A DNA stretch of 64,000 bases from Lutispora sp003527145 (GCA_029983695.1 JASBZB010000006.1:1-64000); one strand, 5' to 3'; shown: positions 43,541 to 52,088, numbered from the stretch's first letter. The notes: generated by a model from the letters alone, not told the origin. Program-made: numbers and translations.

Positions 43541-44298
43541 ATGAAGGAAATAATTTTGTGTGATGATACAGATTTATTGGACGTTATATTATTATGTCAG
43601 GAATATTCTTTAGGTATTGAGGTACAATCATTTTATGATCCAGAGTACCTTGAAAAAGAGATTGATGGATTAAAAAAACATATTGATGCTATAAAAAATG
43701 TTAAAAGCAAATCAGTCCATGGTCCTTTTGCGGATTTATGTCTGGGTAGTTCTGATAAGATGATTAGAGAGGTAACAAGGAACAGATTTGAGTATGCTTA
43801 TGGTGCCGCTAAAAAATTGAAGGCTCAAAATCTTGTGTTACATCATGGGCATGTGCCTAAGACAAGCTACCCACCAAATTGGATAAAAAGAAGCTTTAAG
43901 TTTTTTGATGATTTTTTTGCAAATAAGAGTAATGATATTAAAATACATTTGGAAAATGTTTTAGAATTTGATAGTGATATGTTATTTGAGGTGGTTGAGG
44001 GACTACAAGGTAAAAATATTGATGTTTGTTTGGATATAGGTCATGCTCATTGCAATTCTAAGATTTCAGTTGTTGAATGGATAAAGAGGTTAAAAGGTAA
44101 GATAGTTATGTACATATGCATGATAATAATGGTTTTGAAGATGAACACTTAGGATTGGGGATGGGGAATATTCCTTTAGATGAAGTATGTGAGGCTTTAG
44201 AACAATATTCTCCTCAAGCTATTTGGGCAATTGAGTCTAAAACTGATCATATACAAAAAAGTATAGATTGGATGGTGACGCGAGGATACATAAAATAA
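43541..44298 (+). pseudogene. Sugar phosphate isomerase/epimerase (AP endonuclease 2 family), frameshifted
   Basis: The first frame (43541-44152) encodes 195 residues of a TIM-barrel xylose-isomerase-like protein with SVHGPFADLCLGS, NLVLHHGHVPKT, IHLENVLE and VCLDIGHAHCN metal-ligand motifs, then derails after KGKIV. The second frame (44116-44298) resumes with MHDNNGFEDEHLGLGMGNIPLDEV, the expected continuation. Restoring one T near 44105 (GTTATG to GTTTATG) rejoins them as one protein of about 252 residues. So this is a one-base deletion or a sequencing error. Confidence 0.8.
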
Positions 44299-44301
44299 AG
44301 A

Positions 44302-44590
44302 GTTTACCATGCGTGACTACCCTAACTTAATGGGGTATGGTCAATCGCCCAAAACCAATATTCTTGCAAGGACGCTGGAGAAAAGGCTTTAGAATGGGTG
44401 CTGCCAAACGTGAGGTAGAGGTACTACAAGGTACAAGGAATTATGAAAGACTCATAGTGCTTTGAGGCCGAAAAAGCTGCCTACATAAGGAAGGAGTCGT
44501 CGGCAGGTAACTTGGCTGTCTTACCTTAACTGTGCAATCCCGCGCTATAGGTGAGAGCTCATTCGCAAGCCGGCAAATTTACTTATAATA
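44302..44590 (+). other. Non-coding, structured-looking spacer
   Basis: Starting with GTTTACCATGCGT four bases after the isomerase stop, about 290 bases contain no plausible gene but several short complementary segments. CCAATATTCTTGCAAGGACG resembles the opening of the attC-like element at 49.5 kb, GAGGTACTACAAGGTAC is internally repeated, and GTCGTCGGCAGG lies later. GC is higher than in flanking genes. The whole is more like a folded RNA or a recombination site remnant than decayed coding DNA. Confidence 0.4.
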
Positions 44591-44608
44591 TTAAAAATGG
44601 AGATAAAT

Positions 44609-44914
44609 ATGAAGCTAAACATAAAAAGGATGAATTATGAAGAAGCAAATGAAATTTCAAAATGGATTTACCAAGAGCCATATTCAATTTATAGCTATGA
44701 TGGAAGTGATAGCTGCATAAGAGAACTACTTGATGGTAATTACTTTTCTGCTGCTGACGAAGAGAATAAGCTTTTAGGATATTATTGTTTTAATGAATCT
44801 GCTCAAGTTCCAGCAGGTAAACAATTTGGTGTTTATGATGATGAAGATTTAATCGACGTTGGTTTGGGAATAAGGCCTGATTTATGTGGGCACCGTAAGT
44901 TGGTATTTGAGTAA
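44609..44914 (+). pseudogene. GNAT acetyltransferase, 3'-truncated
   Basis: ATG 44609 follows TGGAGAT. The 101 residues match the N-terminal two thirds of a GNAT protein: ISKWIYQEPYSIYSYDGSDS, AADEENKLLGYYCFNESAQVPAG and LIDVGLGIRPDLCG. Homologues would continue with the GxG acetyl-CoA loop. Here the text changes to HRKLVFE and stops, so the cofactor loop is lost. The downstream bases (44912-44980) have no clear continuation. Probably inactive. Confidence 0.65.
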
Positions 44915-45090
44915 ATATTCTAGATGAAGAATTATATCAGATGAGGTTAGATATATGGGCAATATCGTTGGTAAGTTAATTATAAAGTTAAGCTGCATTC
45001 ATCTAAATTGATTTACATTAATAGAAAATGCGATTTATGAATTAAGCATAACAAATCCGATAAATCGAAATCTGAAGGGGGAATTTGAGT

Positions 45091-45726
45091 ATGAAAAAGA
45101 TAGCAGTAGTTATTTACCCGTACTTTTCTTTACAAGAAATCACTACACTAACTTCTTGCTTAAAAATATGGTTTGGTAAAGATATAGATTATTTGGGTAG
45201 TGAGCTAAATATTTATGAAAGTGAAGAAGGCTTTCAGGTCACACCTACAAAAACTTTTAATGATGTAGATTTAGATGATTACAGCTGTGTTATATTGCCT
45301 GGAATCATTAATCCTTTGCCTGCTTTATATGATAACCGGCTTATTAATTTTCTTTCCGGATTGAAAGACAAAGACATTTTAATAGCATCAATATCAAGTT
45401 CTCCGCTTTTGTTAGCTAAAGCAGATCTATTAAGTGAAGTAAAATTTACAGCCGGTATCTTTATGCAAATGGTTGATGTATTCTCATTCATTAAAAAGGA
45501 AAATTTCATTCATCAACCTATAGTAAAAGACAAGAATATTATTACTGCAATCGGTTTTGCTTTTAGAGAGTTTGCACAGCTTGTTTTAAATGAATTGGGG
45601 TTAGATGTAGGTGAGTCATTTATGCTCCCTGTTACTAAAGAATATACAGAAGATGAACTAACGTTTTACTGGGAAAATGATGATTATCAAGAATTTTTAG
45701 AGGAATTAGAAGGATATCAAAATTAA
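45091..45726 (+). CDS. DJ-1/PfpI family protein
   Basis: ATG 45091 lies nine bases after AAGGGGG. The 211-residue protein has the class I glutamine amidotransferase-like fold: KKIAVVIYPYFSLQEITTLTSCLKIW at the start and DYSCVILPGIINPLPALYDNRLINFL before the elbow. The elbow itself reads LIASISSSPLLLAKADLL, so the catalytic Cys of active DJ-1/PfpI proteins is replaced by Ser or shifted. It may be a binding or regulatory member. It sits 1.6 kb from, and just before, the first beta-lactamase copy. Confidence 0.8.
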   Translation: MKKIAVVIYPYFSLQEITTLTSCLKIWFGKDIDYLGSELNIYESEEGFQVTPTKTFNDVDLDDYSCVILPGIINPLPALYDNRLINFLSGLKDKDILIASISSSPLLLAKADLLSEVKFTAGIFMQMVDVFSFIKKENFIHQPIVKDKNIITAIGFAFREFAQLVLNELGLDVGESFMLPVTKEYTEDELTFYWENDDYQEFLEELEGYQN

Positions 45727-46495
45727 TAGGGATTAAAAATTCCAAGTTATGGAGCAATATTAGAATATTGAAGGGATGTGTTTGTGATCAGAAAAATAAT
45801 GCTAACATTTTTATTTCTCACTTTTTTAGTTGCTACTATTGGGTGTAGCAGTGCCACTAATACTCCTAAGAAAATAAATAGTACAGAAACAAGTTCCGCC
45901 ATGTTCAACCTTCAAGATTATTAACTCCTTAATTGGTCTTGAGACCAAAGTGTTGGAGGATGAAAGCACCAGTTTTAAATGGGATGGAACAGATTATTCA
46001 ATTGAGTCATGGAATAAGGACCAAACATTGAAATCTGCAGTTTCCAACTCAGTGGTTTGGTATTTTCAAATCCTTGCATCAAAAATTGGCGAAGACAAGA
46101 TGCAGGATTATATTAATAGAACAAACTATGGAAACAAAGATATCTCTGGCGGTATAACAAAATTCTGGCTTCAATCCTCTTTGAAGATATCACCCGTAGA
46201 GCAAGTAGATATCTTAAGAAAATTTTACGATTATCAGCTGCCTTTTTCCAAAAGGAATATAGATATTGTTAAGGATGTTATCGTTTTAACTACTGAAAAT
46301 GGAATTAAGTTATCGGGGAAGACGGGTTCAGGTTCAAAACCGGAAAATAACACACCGGAATCAAAATATATAAATGGTTGGTTTGTCGGGTACATTGAAA
46401 ATTCTTAAGGATAAAAATTATTTATAAACAACTTGGAGGAATAGATATGTCTTTAACCATTTTCAGGTGTGGGATAAGATATATTGAAGGGCGAA
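45727..46495 (+). repeat. Duplicated beta-lactamase segment, decayed copy
   Basis: From TAGGGATTA at 45727 to GAATA near 46495 the DNA matches 50592-51580 at nearly every base outside two deletions of 113 and 98 bp. The match includes upstream leader and downstream spacer, so the unit duplicated is larger than the gene. Confidence 0.85.
45784..46427 (+). pseudogene. Class D beta-lactamase pseudogene
   Basis: GTG 45784 begins the same lipoprotein signal as the intact copy (MIRKIMLTFLFLTFLVATIGCSS). After AATAGTACAGAAAC a 113-base deletion shifts the frame, removing residues equivalent to about 36-73, just before the STFK motif. A second deletion of 98 bases joins two ACATTGAAAAT words (46392-46402) and removes the C-terminal strand. 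The open middle (45950-46408) still carries YGN and KTG motifs but cannot make the active enzyme. Confidence 0.9.
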
Positions 46496-46539
46496 TATGG
46501 CCGACATCCAGCCTGGGTTTTAAATAAGAGGTGTATGAA

Positions 46540-47339
46540 ATGTATACTGTAGTAGAAAGAAAAGATGCTTTAGAAAAATTGATTGAAATCATTTCATCTA
46601 TGCCAAATGTTGAAGGCTGTCTTTTGGTTGGCTCTGGTGCAATTGGGTTTACTGATGAATGGTCGGTTATAGATGTATCTGTAGTTGTTTATCCGGAAGA
46701 GAATACACGAGCAGTTTGGGATGAGTTAAACAAGAAGATATTAGATAGGTTTAGCATTTACAAGTATTTGCTTAATGAGTATGGATAAATAATTACATTA
46801 CAGTTATTCTGCTTAAAAATTTTTTAGAGATTGATGTTGGCGTGATATCGTTAAATAACCTATCTGCTAAGCGGGGATACTGGAAGGTGCTGTTTGATAA
46901 GTCCGGCAGAGTAGCAGATAAAATGAAGAATACATGGGAGAATGGGAAGTATCCTATTCTAAGTGTTGAGATTGAACAAAGTCTTAGCAGCTTTCGGGAC
47001 CATTTTAAGAATGCTGCCTTTGCAATTAAAAGAAATAAATCATACAGAGCAGTGAAAGAATTAGAAAAGATCCGGAATGAAATTGTTCGGTTGAAGGCTA
47101 TGCAGGAAGATAAGATATCCAAGCACTACAGGGATGTGGATGAAATGGAATCCTGGTTTATTAAACGGTTTGAAAATACTTTTTTTGGGGAAATAGATAT
47201 TGCAAGCCTTACTAATTGTTTTGTTAGTTTATTATACTTGTACTTTGAGGTGGTTAAAGACATGTATGGAAATTGTGAAGTTAATGAATATGAGGCAAAA
47301 TTAAGGGATTTTTTATATGAATTAGGAATAATGAATTAA
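46540..47339 (+). pseudogene. Nucleotidyltransferase-domain protein, frameshifted
   Basis: ATG 46540 follows AAGAGGTG. The first frame reads LIEIISSMPNVEGCLLVGSGAIGFTDEWSVIDVSVVVYPE, with a GSGAxGxxDxxSDxD-like nucleotidyltransferase core in which the last acidic pair reads DVSVV. It stops at TAA 46786. A second frame (open through 46842-47339) continues with IDVGVISLNNLSAKRGYWKVLFDKSGRV and a long helical domain. Adding one A at about 46785 fuses them to about 266 residues, like aminoglycoside adenylyltransferase relatives. One frameshift breaks it. Confidence 0.75.
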
Positions 47340-47467
47340 AAAATTGACATCGGGGTCAGGGACATCAAGACGTTACAGCACAGACCGAGCAAATGATGTG
47401 TCGTTTTGCCGCAATTTATGAAAGGTTTAGGTTTTATAAAATATTGCTTCATATAGTAAAAAATGCG

Positions 47468-47690
47468 ACACAGTCCAAGGTTACGGAGAACACGGATTTT
47501 CACGGAATCTTTCACAGATTTACACTGAAGGGATGGCACAAGAGCAAACAGAAAGTGAACCCCATAATCCCGAACATGAGGCATACCATGCTATTTAAGG
47601 AACCTAAATGTTGCATATAAAAAAATTATTCCGTGTAAATCAGTGCTAAATCAGTGTTAATCCGTGTTCACCGTTTCCTGTCGTATTTTT
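47468..47690. repeat. Dispersed 'AATCCGTG' repeat, copy 4
   Basis: Left arm: TACGGAGAACACGGATTTTC, ACGGAATCTTTCACAGATTT. Right arm about 120 bases later: CCGTGTAAATCAGTGC, AATCAGTGTTAATCCGTG, TTCACCG. The arms are largely reverse complements, so this copy forms a long imperfect inverted repeat. It sits in the 409-base gap between the nucleotidyltransferase remnant and the next gene. Shorter GTGTCG/CGACAC words flank it at 47398 and 47463. Confidence 0.7.
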
Positions 47691-47748
47691 GATATGTTCT
47701 GCCACAACAGTAAGATATTATGGCGTATTAAATAATAGGGGGAAGGGC

Positions 47749-48249
47749 ATGAAAGATAATAAAAAATTCATTTATTATACTATTTTTATTATTCTATTTG
47801 TATCAAGCGTAATCTACTTTTATCCTAAAAAGTTAAGATTAGATTATAACGGAATAATATATAGGCTAGGAGATAGCAATTATTCGGAAAAAATTAAGGT
47901 GAGTATTAATGGCTATCTTTCAAAGGGATTAATTAGAGGTGATAAATTTCAGGGAATATTAATCATAGGAGATAAACAGCTGTCGAAGATAAATATTAGA
48001 TTTGATAGTGCTGATAAGGATGATTTACTTTATTTTGATGAGAATACAGGTGACTTTACATCATACGGGCAAATTTATTCAAGTGATATTAAGAAAGGTC
48101 TTACAATAAGCGTTTTTGAACAATGCGGACAAAAAGAAGGAGTGAGGAGATGGTCAAGTAAGGATGGCCTAATTATTTCTGCTCCAGCAAATAATAGAAA
48201 TGAGGCTTTGGATATATCAAATAAATTGATGAAAGGTATTTTGAATTAA
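47749..48249 (+). CDS. Hypothetical protein with one membrane anchor
   Basis: ATG 47749 follows GGGGGAAGGG. An earlier in-frame start at 47689 overlaps the repeat. The 166-residue product has an N-terminal anchor (KFIYYTIFIILFVSSVIYFY, about 6-25) and a soluble part outside the membrane. KIKVSINGYLSKGLIRGDKFQGILIIGDKQL and DLLYFDENTGDFTSYGQIYSSD suggest a beta-rich domain. No family is recognised. It looks intact and has the low GC of the other genes in this stretch. Confidence 0.6.
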   Translation: MKDNKKFIYYTIFIILFVSSVIYFYPKKLRLDYNGIIYRLGDSNYSEKIKVSINGYLSKGLIRGDKFQGILIIGDKQLSKINIRFDSADKDDLLYFDENTGDFTSYGQIYSSDIKKGLTISVFEQCGQKEGVRRWSSKDGLIISAPANNRNEALDISNKLMKGILN

Positions 48250-48333
48250 GCCACATTCTTTATATTGCGTATAAAAGAAAATTTGAAGCCGCATCATCAT
48301 TGCTGTTCTTGCCTTTGCGGGACTCGATCCACT

Positions 48334-48504
48334 GTGTAACAATGTTTCTGCACAAGGGTGCGGGGTAGCAAGCCCATGAAGCAAAGCGCTAGAGAGCGGT
48401 CATGAAGCCTACCGCACCACATCGCTTCACCGGATGACAAGCACTACCAGGAAGAGGACCCTGTTAGTCCGGTTCAGGGACGTTGCAGACACGAGAGTTA
48501 TATG
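48334..48504 (+). repeat. attC-like palindromic element 2
   Basis: GTGTAACAATGTTTCTGCA at the left pairs with TGCAGACACGAGAGTTATATG at the right: TAAC against GTTA, and TCTGCA against TGCAGA, with unpaired bases between. Inside, GGTGCGGGGTAG pairs with CTACCGCACC, and GGACCCTG lies near CAGGGAC. This R''-L''-stem-L'-R' order is that of an integron attC site. The right end continues ATGACATGCGGCGGAAAAGA, identical to element 4. It fills most of the 393-base gap before the GNAT gene. Confidence 0.55.
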
Positions 48505-48642
48505 ACATGCGGCGGAAAAGACCGTCGCGTTCTGCAACAGATTTGTTAAAGCAGGTCTATAGAGTAACTGTAGCGCGTATCGTAGAATAAGACGAATTAA
48601 AAGTTAAATATTTTATAGTCATATTATATGAGGAGGCTTAGA

Positions 48643-49116
48643 ATGCTAAAGGTAAGACAAATTTCAAGTGACTATGCAAATATTGTTCATAATATACAAA
48701 AAAAATCATTTGAGCCATTGCTTAATAAATATCATGATTATGAAATTAATCCTGCAATGGAAAGTGTTGAGCAAATCAGAGAAAAGATTGATAGAGCCAA
48801 TACGATAGCATATATTTTTGAGCTTAATGATATTTATGTGGGATGGGTCAGAGTAATGAAATTGGAAGATATGACATATAAAATTTCAGCTTTGTGTGTT
48901 CTTCCAGAATACCAAAATAGAGGAATTGCACAAGAAGCATTGAAACAAATAGAAAGTTCTCATTTAAATGCACAAAAATGGACTTTAGATACAATAATTC
49001 AAGAAAAGAGAAACTGCCATTTATATGAAAAATTGGGATATGTAAAAGTCGGCGAACTAGAGCAAATAAATGAAAGAATGGCAGTTGTTAAATATGTGAA
49101 AATTTGCAGAGCATGA
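48643..49116 (+). CDS. GNAT family N-acetyltransferase
   Basis: ATG 48643 follows GAGGAGG by six bases. An in-frame start at 48628 precedes that site and is rejected. The 157-residue protein has YKISALCVLPEYQNRGIAQEALKQIE with the acetyl-CoA loop QNRGIA, then IQEKRNCHLYEKLGYVKVGELEQIN as motif B. It looks complete. Its stop is followed after eight bases by an attC-like element, the spacing expected of a gene cassette. Confidence 0.85.
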   Translation: MLKVRQISSDYANIVHNIQKKSFEPLLNKYHDYEINPAMESVEQIREKIDRANTIAYIFELNDIYVGWVRVMKLEDMTYKISALCVLPEYQNRGIAQEALKQIESSHLNAQKWTLDTIIQEKRNCHLYEKLGYVKVGELEQINERMAVVKYVKICRA

Positions 49117-49123
49117 AGTAGGA

Positions 49124-49214
49124 GCGCCATATTAATTCCCCGGGTGCGAGCATCGCCAAGGGGTACTCCTTATATGTCCGGCTCAGCAACATTGGAGATG
49201 CCAGACGTTATATA
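49124..49214 (+). repeat. attC-like palindromic element 3
   Basis: GCCATATTAATTCCCCGGGT, GCGAGCATCGCC, AAGGGGTACTCCTTATATG, TCCGGCTCAG and a final GATGCCAGACGTTATATA. It aligns word for word with element 1 (CCGGGTGCGAGCA, AAGGGGTA-TCCTTATA, CCGG-TCAG, CGAGACATTAT), although the genes on either side are unrelated. Confidence 0.55.
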
Positions 49215-49276
49215 CCATTCAGCGTTTAAGCTCGGCACCATAGAAGAGTTTGGAGTATCCAAACATATTAGTGTAA

Positions 49277-49504
49277 ATGGGATGTGAATATAAGAGTAAG
49301 AAAATAATAATTTTCACGATAATAATTATCTGTAGCTTTCTCTTTTCATCCTGTGCCCGGGAATCAATCATCAATCCAAAAAACTTGAATATTGACACCA
49401 TTCAACTAAGTTATGGTAGTAATATCAAAGATATAACAGATAAATCAAAGATTGATTCTTTAATAAAGATATTGGATGATATTAAATATCCTCTCAAAAA
49501 CTAA
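49277..49504 (+). CDS. Short lipoprotein, possibly truncated
   Basis: The 75-residue product has a lipoprotein signal (KIIIFTIIIICSFLFSSC, lipobox Cys near 26) followed by ARESIINPKNLNIDTIQLSYGSNIKDITDKSKIDSLIKILDDIKY. Longer lipoproteins in Bacillota share this opening and continue for 80 or more residues, so the stop at TAA 49502-49504 may be premature. There is no good ribosome site before ATG 49277. An attC-like element begins 19 bases after the stop. Confidence 0.45.
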   Translation: MGCEYKSKKIIIFTIIIICSFLFSSCARESIINPKNLNIDTIQLSYGSNIKDITDKSKIDSLIKILDDIKYPLKN

Positions 49505-49522
49505 AATCAAGTCACTGAACGG

Positions 49523-49648
49523 CATATAACAAATATATTCCTGCAAGGGTGCGTAAGCAAAGCACCTGAGGTGTAACCGCACCCACCAGCGACCCTAAGA
49601 GGCGCTGCTCTAAGGGTTCCTATGTCAGAAATATCAAAACATTATATG
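49523..49648 (+). repeat. attC-like palindromic element 4
   Basis: CATATAACAAATATATTCCTG at the left pairs with CAGAAATATCAAAACATTATATG at the right (TATAA/TTATA, ATATT/AATAT, CTG/CAG). Between them are two side stems: GGGTGCG/CGCACCC and ACCCTAAGAG/CTCTAAGGGT with a GCGCTG loop. The tail ACATGCGGCGGAAAAGA repeats that of element 2. Confidence 0.6.
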
Positions 49649-49735
49649 ACATGCGGCGGAAAAGATTTGAACAGAATTGTACGGCGTAGGACATGGTTGT
49701 AAAATTGTCTGTTTTGAGAAGGGGAGTATAAGAAA

Positions 49736-50515
49736 ATGAACAATGATCTTGAGAAAATTGGGCAAACAGCTCAGGGCTTATCTAAAAGTCCTTTAGGTAT
49801 TATTGCGCTCTTTATAGTACTTGTCTATGGATTTGCAGCATTGGTTACAACATTCGCTAGCTCGCTCACCTCATTTGAGAGATTACCACTAATCTATTTT
49901 CTTGTTATCTTTCCAGTTTTAGTACTTGGGGTATTTGCATGGCTGGTTAGTCGTCATTCTAGTAAATTATATAGTCCTGGTGATTACAAAAATGAAGAGA
50001 ATTATATTAAAATGCAATTAAATGTAGCAACTGCTTTAGCAACCGCAACGGCTCGTAGCAAACAGTCAAAACAGGAAGCTAACATTCACGAAATTATCAA
50101 TGCCGTTGAACAAATTCCATATACTATTCGGACATATGCTCAACCTTGGAATAATAGAATTCTTTGGGTTGATGACAAGCCCGAGAATAACGTTTATGAA
50201 CGGAAAGCTTTTGAGGAACTAGGAATATCATTTTCACTTGCACTTTCTACAAGCCAAGCACTAGAATTTTTAAAACATAATAAATTTGCAGCAATTATTT
50301 CAGATATGGGAAGAACCGAAGGACCACTAGAAGGATATGTATTACTTGAACATGTTCGGAATCAAGGTGACATAACGCCTTTCTTTATTTATGCCGGTTC
50401 TAACCTCCCAGGACATAGAGAAGAAGCTCTAAAAAGAGGGGCACAAGGAAGTACTAATAATGCACAAGAGTTATTTACCTTAGTTACAAAGGCCATACTT
50501 GAGAAAACACAATAA
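49736..50515 (+). CDS. Membrane-anchored orphan receiver-domain protein
   Basis: The 259-residue protein has two membrane helices (about 19-41 and 51-71), a cytosolic linker and a receiver-like domain (about 140-255). RILWVDDKPENN gives the acidic pair (Asp146, Asp147) and AAIISDMGRTEGPLEGYVLLEHVR the phospho-acceptor Asp190. FFIYAGSNL replaces the usual Thr/Lys end, and no conserved Lys is evident. There is no output domain and no histidine kinase nearby. A 2TM-plus-sensor layout is common among membrane effectors of phage defence, but that is a guess here. The ribosome site is AAGGGGAG. Confidence 0.7.
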   Translation: MNNDLEKIGQTAQGLSKSPLGIIALFIVLVYGFAALVTTFASSLTSFERLPLIYFLVIFPVLVLGVFAWLVSRHSSKLYSPGDYKNEENYIKMQLNVATALATATARSKQSKQEANIHEIINAVEQIPYTIRTYAQPWNNRILWVDDKPENNVYERKAFEELGISFSLALSTSQALEFLKHNKFAAIISDMGRTEGPLEGYVLLEHVRNQGDITPFFIYAGSNLPGHREEALKRGAQGSTNNAQELFTLVTKAILEKTQ

Positions 50516-50591
50516 TTTAACTCAATAACAATTACCTCTAGAAGGCAGACAATGAGCCAAAGCCTGAGGGAATATGCATGTAATAACCAGA

Positions 50592-51580
50592 CTAGGGATT
50601 ACAAATTTCAAGTTATGGAGCAATATTAGAATAATTGAGAGGATGTGTTTGTGATCAGGAAGATAGTGCTAACATTTTTATTTCTCACTTTTTTAGTTGC
50701 TACTATTGGGTGTAGCAGTGCCACTAATACTCCTAAGAAAATAAATAGTACAGAAAAAGTTTTGAATGAGGATTTAAGCAAGTATTTTACTGGATATGAT
50801 GGGAGCTTTGTGTTATTTGATAAGAATAAAAATGAATACACAATATTTAATCAACCCAAAAGCCAAAAACAAGTTCCGCCATGTTCAACCTTCAAGATTA
50901 TTAACTCCTTAATTGGTCTTGAGACCAAAGTGTTGGAGGATGAAAGCACCAGTTTTAAATGGGATGGAACAGATTATTCAATTGAGTCATGGAATAAGGA
51001 CCAAACATTGAAATCTGCAGTTTCCAACTCAGTGGTTTGGTATTTTCAAATCCTTGCATCAAAAATTGGCGAAGACAAGATGCAGGATTATATTAATAGA
51101 ACAAACTATGGAAACAAAGATATCTCTGGCGGTATAACAAAATTCTGGCTTCAATCCTCTTTGAAGATATCACCCGTAGAGCAAGTAGATATCTTAAGAA
51201 AATTTTACGATTATCAGCTGCCTTTTTCCAAAAGGAATATAGATATTGTTAAGGATGTTATCGTTTTAACTACTGAAAATGGAATTAAGTTATCGGGGAA
51301 GACGGGTTCAGGTTCAAAACCGGAAAATAACACACCGGAATCAAAATATATAAATGGTTGGTTTGTCGGGTACATTGAAAATAATGAAGAGGTTTACTTT
51401 TTTGCAACAAATATTGAGGCTGATGAAGCAACAGAAAAAAGTGCCGGAGGACAAGAGGCTAAAGAAATAACATTGAAAATTCTTAAAGATAAAAATTATT
51501 TATAAATGACTTGAAGGAATAGATATTTCTTTAATCATTTTCAGGTGTGGGATAAATGAAATTAGATACATTGAAGAGGC
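50592..51580 (+). repeat. Duplicated beta-lactamase segment, intact copy
   Basis: This is the full-length partner of 45727-46495, in the same direction, about 4.9 kb downstream. Near-identity begins about 59 bases before the gene's start codon and continues some 70 bases past its stop. Confidence 0.85.
50651..51505 (+). CDS. Class D (OXA-type) beta-lactamase lipoprotein
   Basis: GTG 50651 lies seven bases after GAGAGGA. The 284-residue enzyme has a lipoprotein signal ending at Cys21 (VATIGC), so it is tethered outside the membrane. Class D motifs are all present: STFK (79-82, acylated Ser and carbamylated Lys), SVV (127-129), YGN (153-155), Trp166 of FWLQSSLKIS and KTG (217-219). It resembles the chromosomal class D enzymes of Clostridioides and Bacillus rather than Gram-negative OXA. 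No bla regulator is adjacent. It should hydrolyse penicillins. Confidence 0.9.
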   Translation: MIRKIVLTFLFLTFLVATIGCSSATNTPKKINSTEKVLNEDLSKYFTGYDGSFVLFDKNKNEYTIFNQPKSQKQVPPCSTFKIINSLIGLETKVLEDESTSFKWDGTDYSIESWNKDQTLKSAVSNSVVWYFQILASKIGEDKMQDYINRTNYGNKDISGGITKFWLQSSLKISPVEQVDILRKFYDYQLPFSKRNIDIVKDVIVLTTENGIKLSGKTGSGSKPENNTPESKYINGWFVGYIENNEEVYFFATNIEADEATEKSAGGQEAKEITLKILKDKNYL

Positions 51581-51588
51581 GATTAACA

Positions 51589-51940
51589 ATGTTAAGGGTG
51601 AAGAAGTTATTAGTATCAACCTTAATATTACTGATGATTTTAAGCATAACAGTAGGATGTCAGGTAAAAGAAACAAAGGATTACTATATAAATGAGAAAT
51701 ATGGCTTTACTTTTGAAATTCCATCTAGCTGGCAAGGTAAATTTAAGGTCATTGAAAATGATAAAAGCATTGAATGATCCTCCGATGGCCGGCGAATTAT
51801 TAGCTGAAAAGGGTGAGAAAGCATATGTTCTTTATACACCTTTAGATGTTGCAATTACGGATGAGGAGAAGGTCAAAGAGTATATGCAATTGAATTTATC
51901 TATAGATGAAATAAAAGAAGGTTTTTCCCCAAATGAATAA
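51589..51940 (+). pseudogene. Lipoprotein with internal deletion
   Basis: ATG 51589 opens a lipoprotein signal (KKLLVSTLILLMILSITVGC) followed by YYINEKYGFTFEIPSSWQGKFKVIENDKSIE, the start of a PsbP-like secreted domain, then TGA 51775. In another frame the text resumes PPMAGELLAEKGEKAYVLYTPLDVAITDEEKVKEYMQLNLSIDEIKEGF to 51940. The domain appears to have lost a central piece with a frameshift. Probably non-functional. Confidence 0.6.
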
Positions 51941-52088
51941 TTTATAGGGTATAGATGACACAATAATAAGGACAAGCTTTGAAGTAGAGCCAGCCAGCCT
52001 TCACCAAGATAGGAGTTAACTAAGACTTAAGCGTGTCGGCTATGCAACGCCTTTTTAATGCTTGGGATTTTTCAGGGGGAATAACATT

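Noticed and set aside
44302..44590. Group II intron
   Set aside because: No recognisable domain V hairpin and no intron reverse transcriptase. It is left as an unexplained spacer.
47336..47620. ORFs on both strands overlapping the fourth AATCCGTG repeat
   Set aside because: No ribosome site, no protein-like composition, and the bases are accounted for by the repeat.
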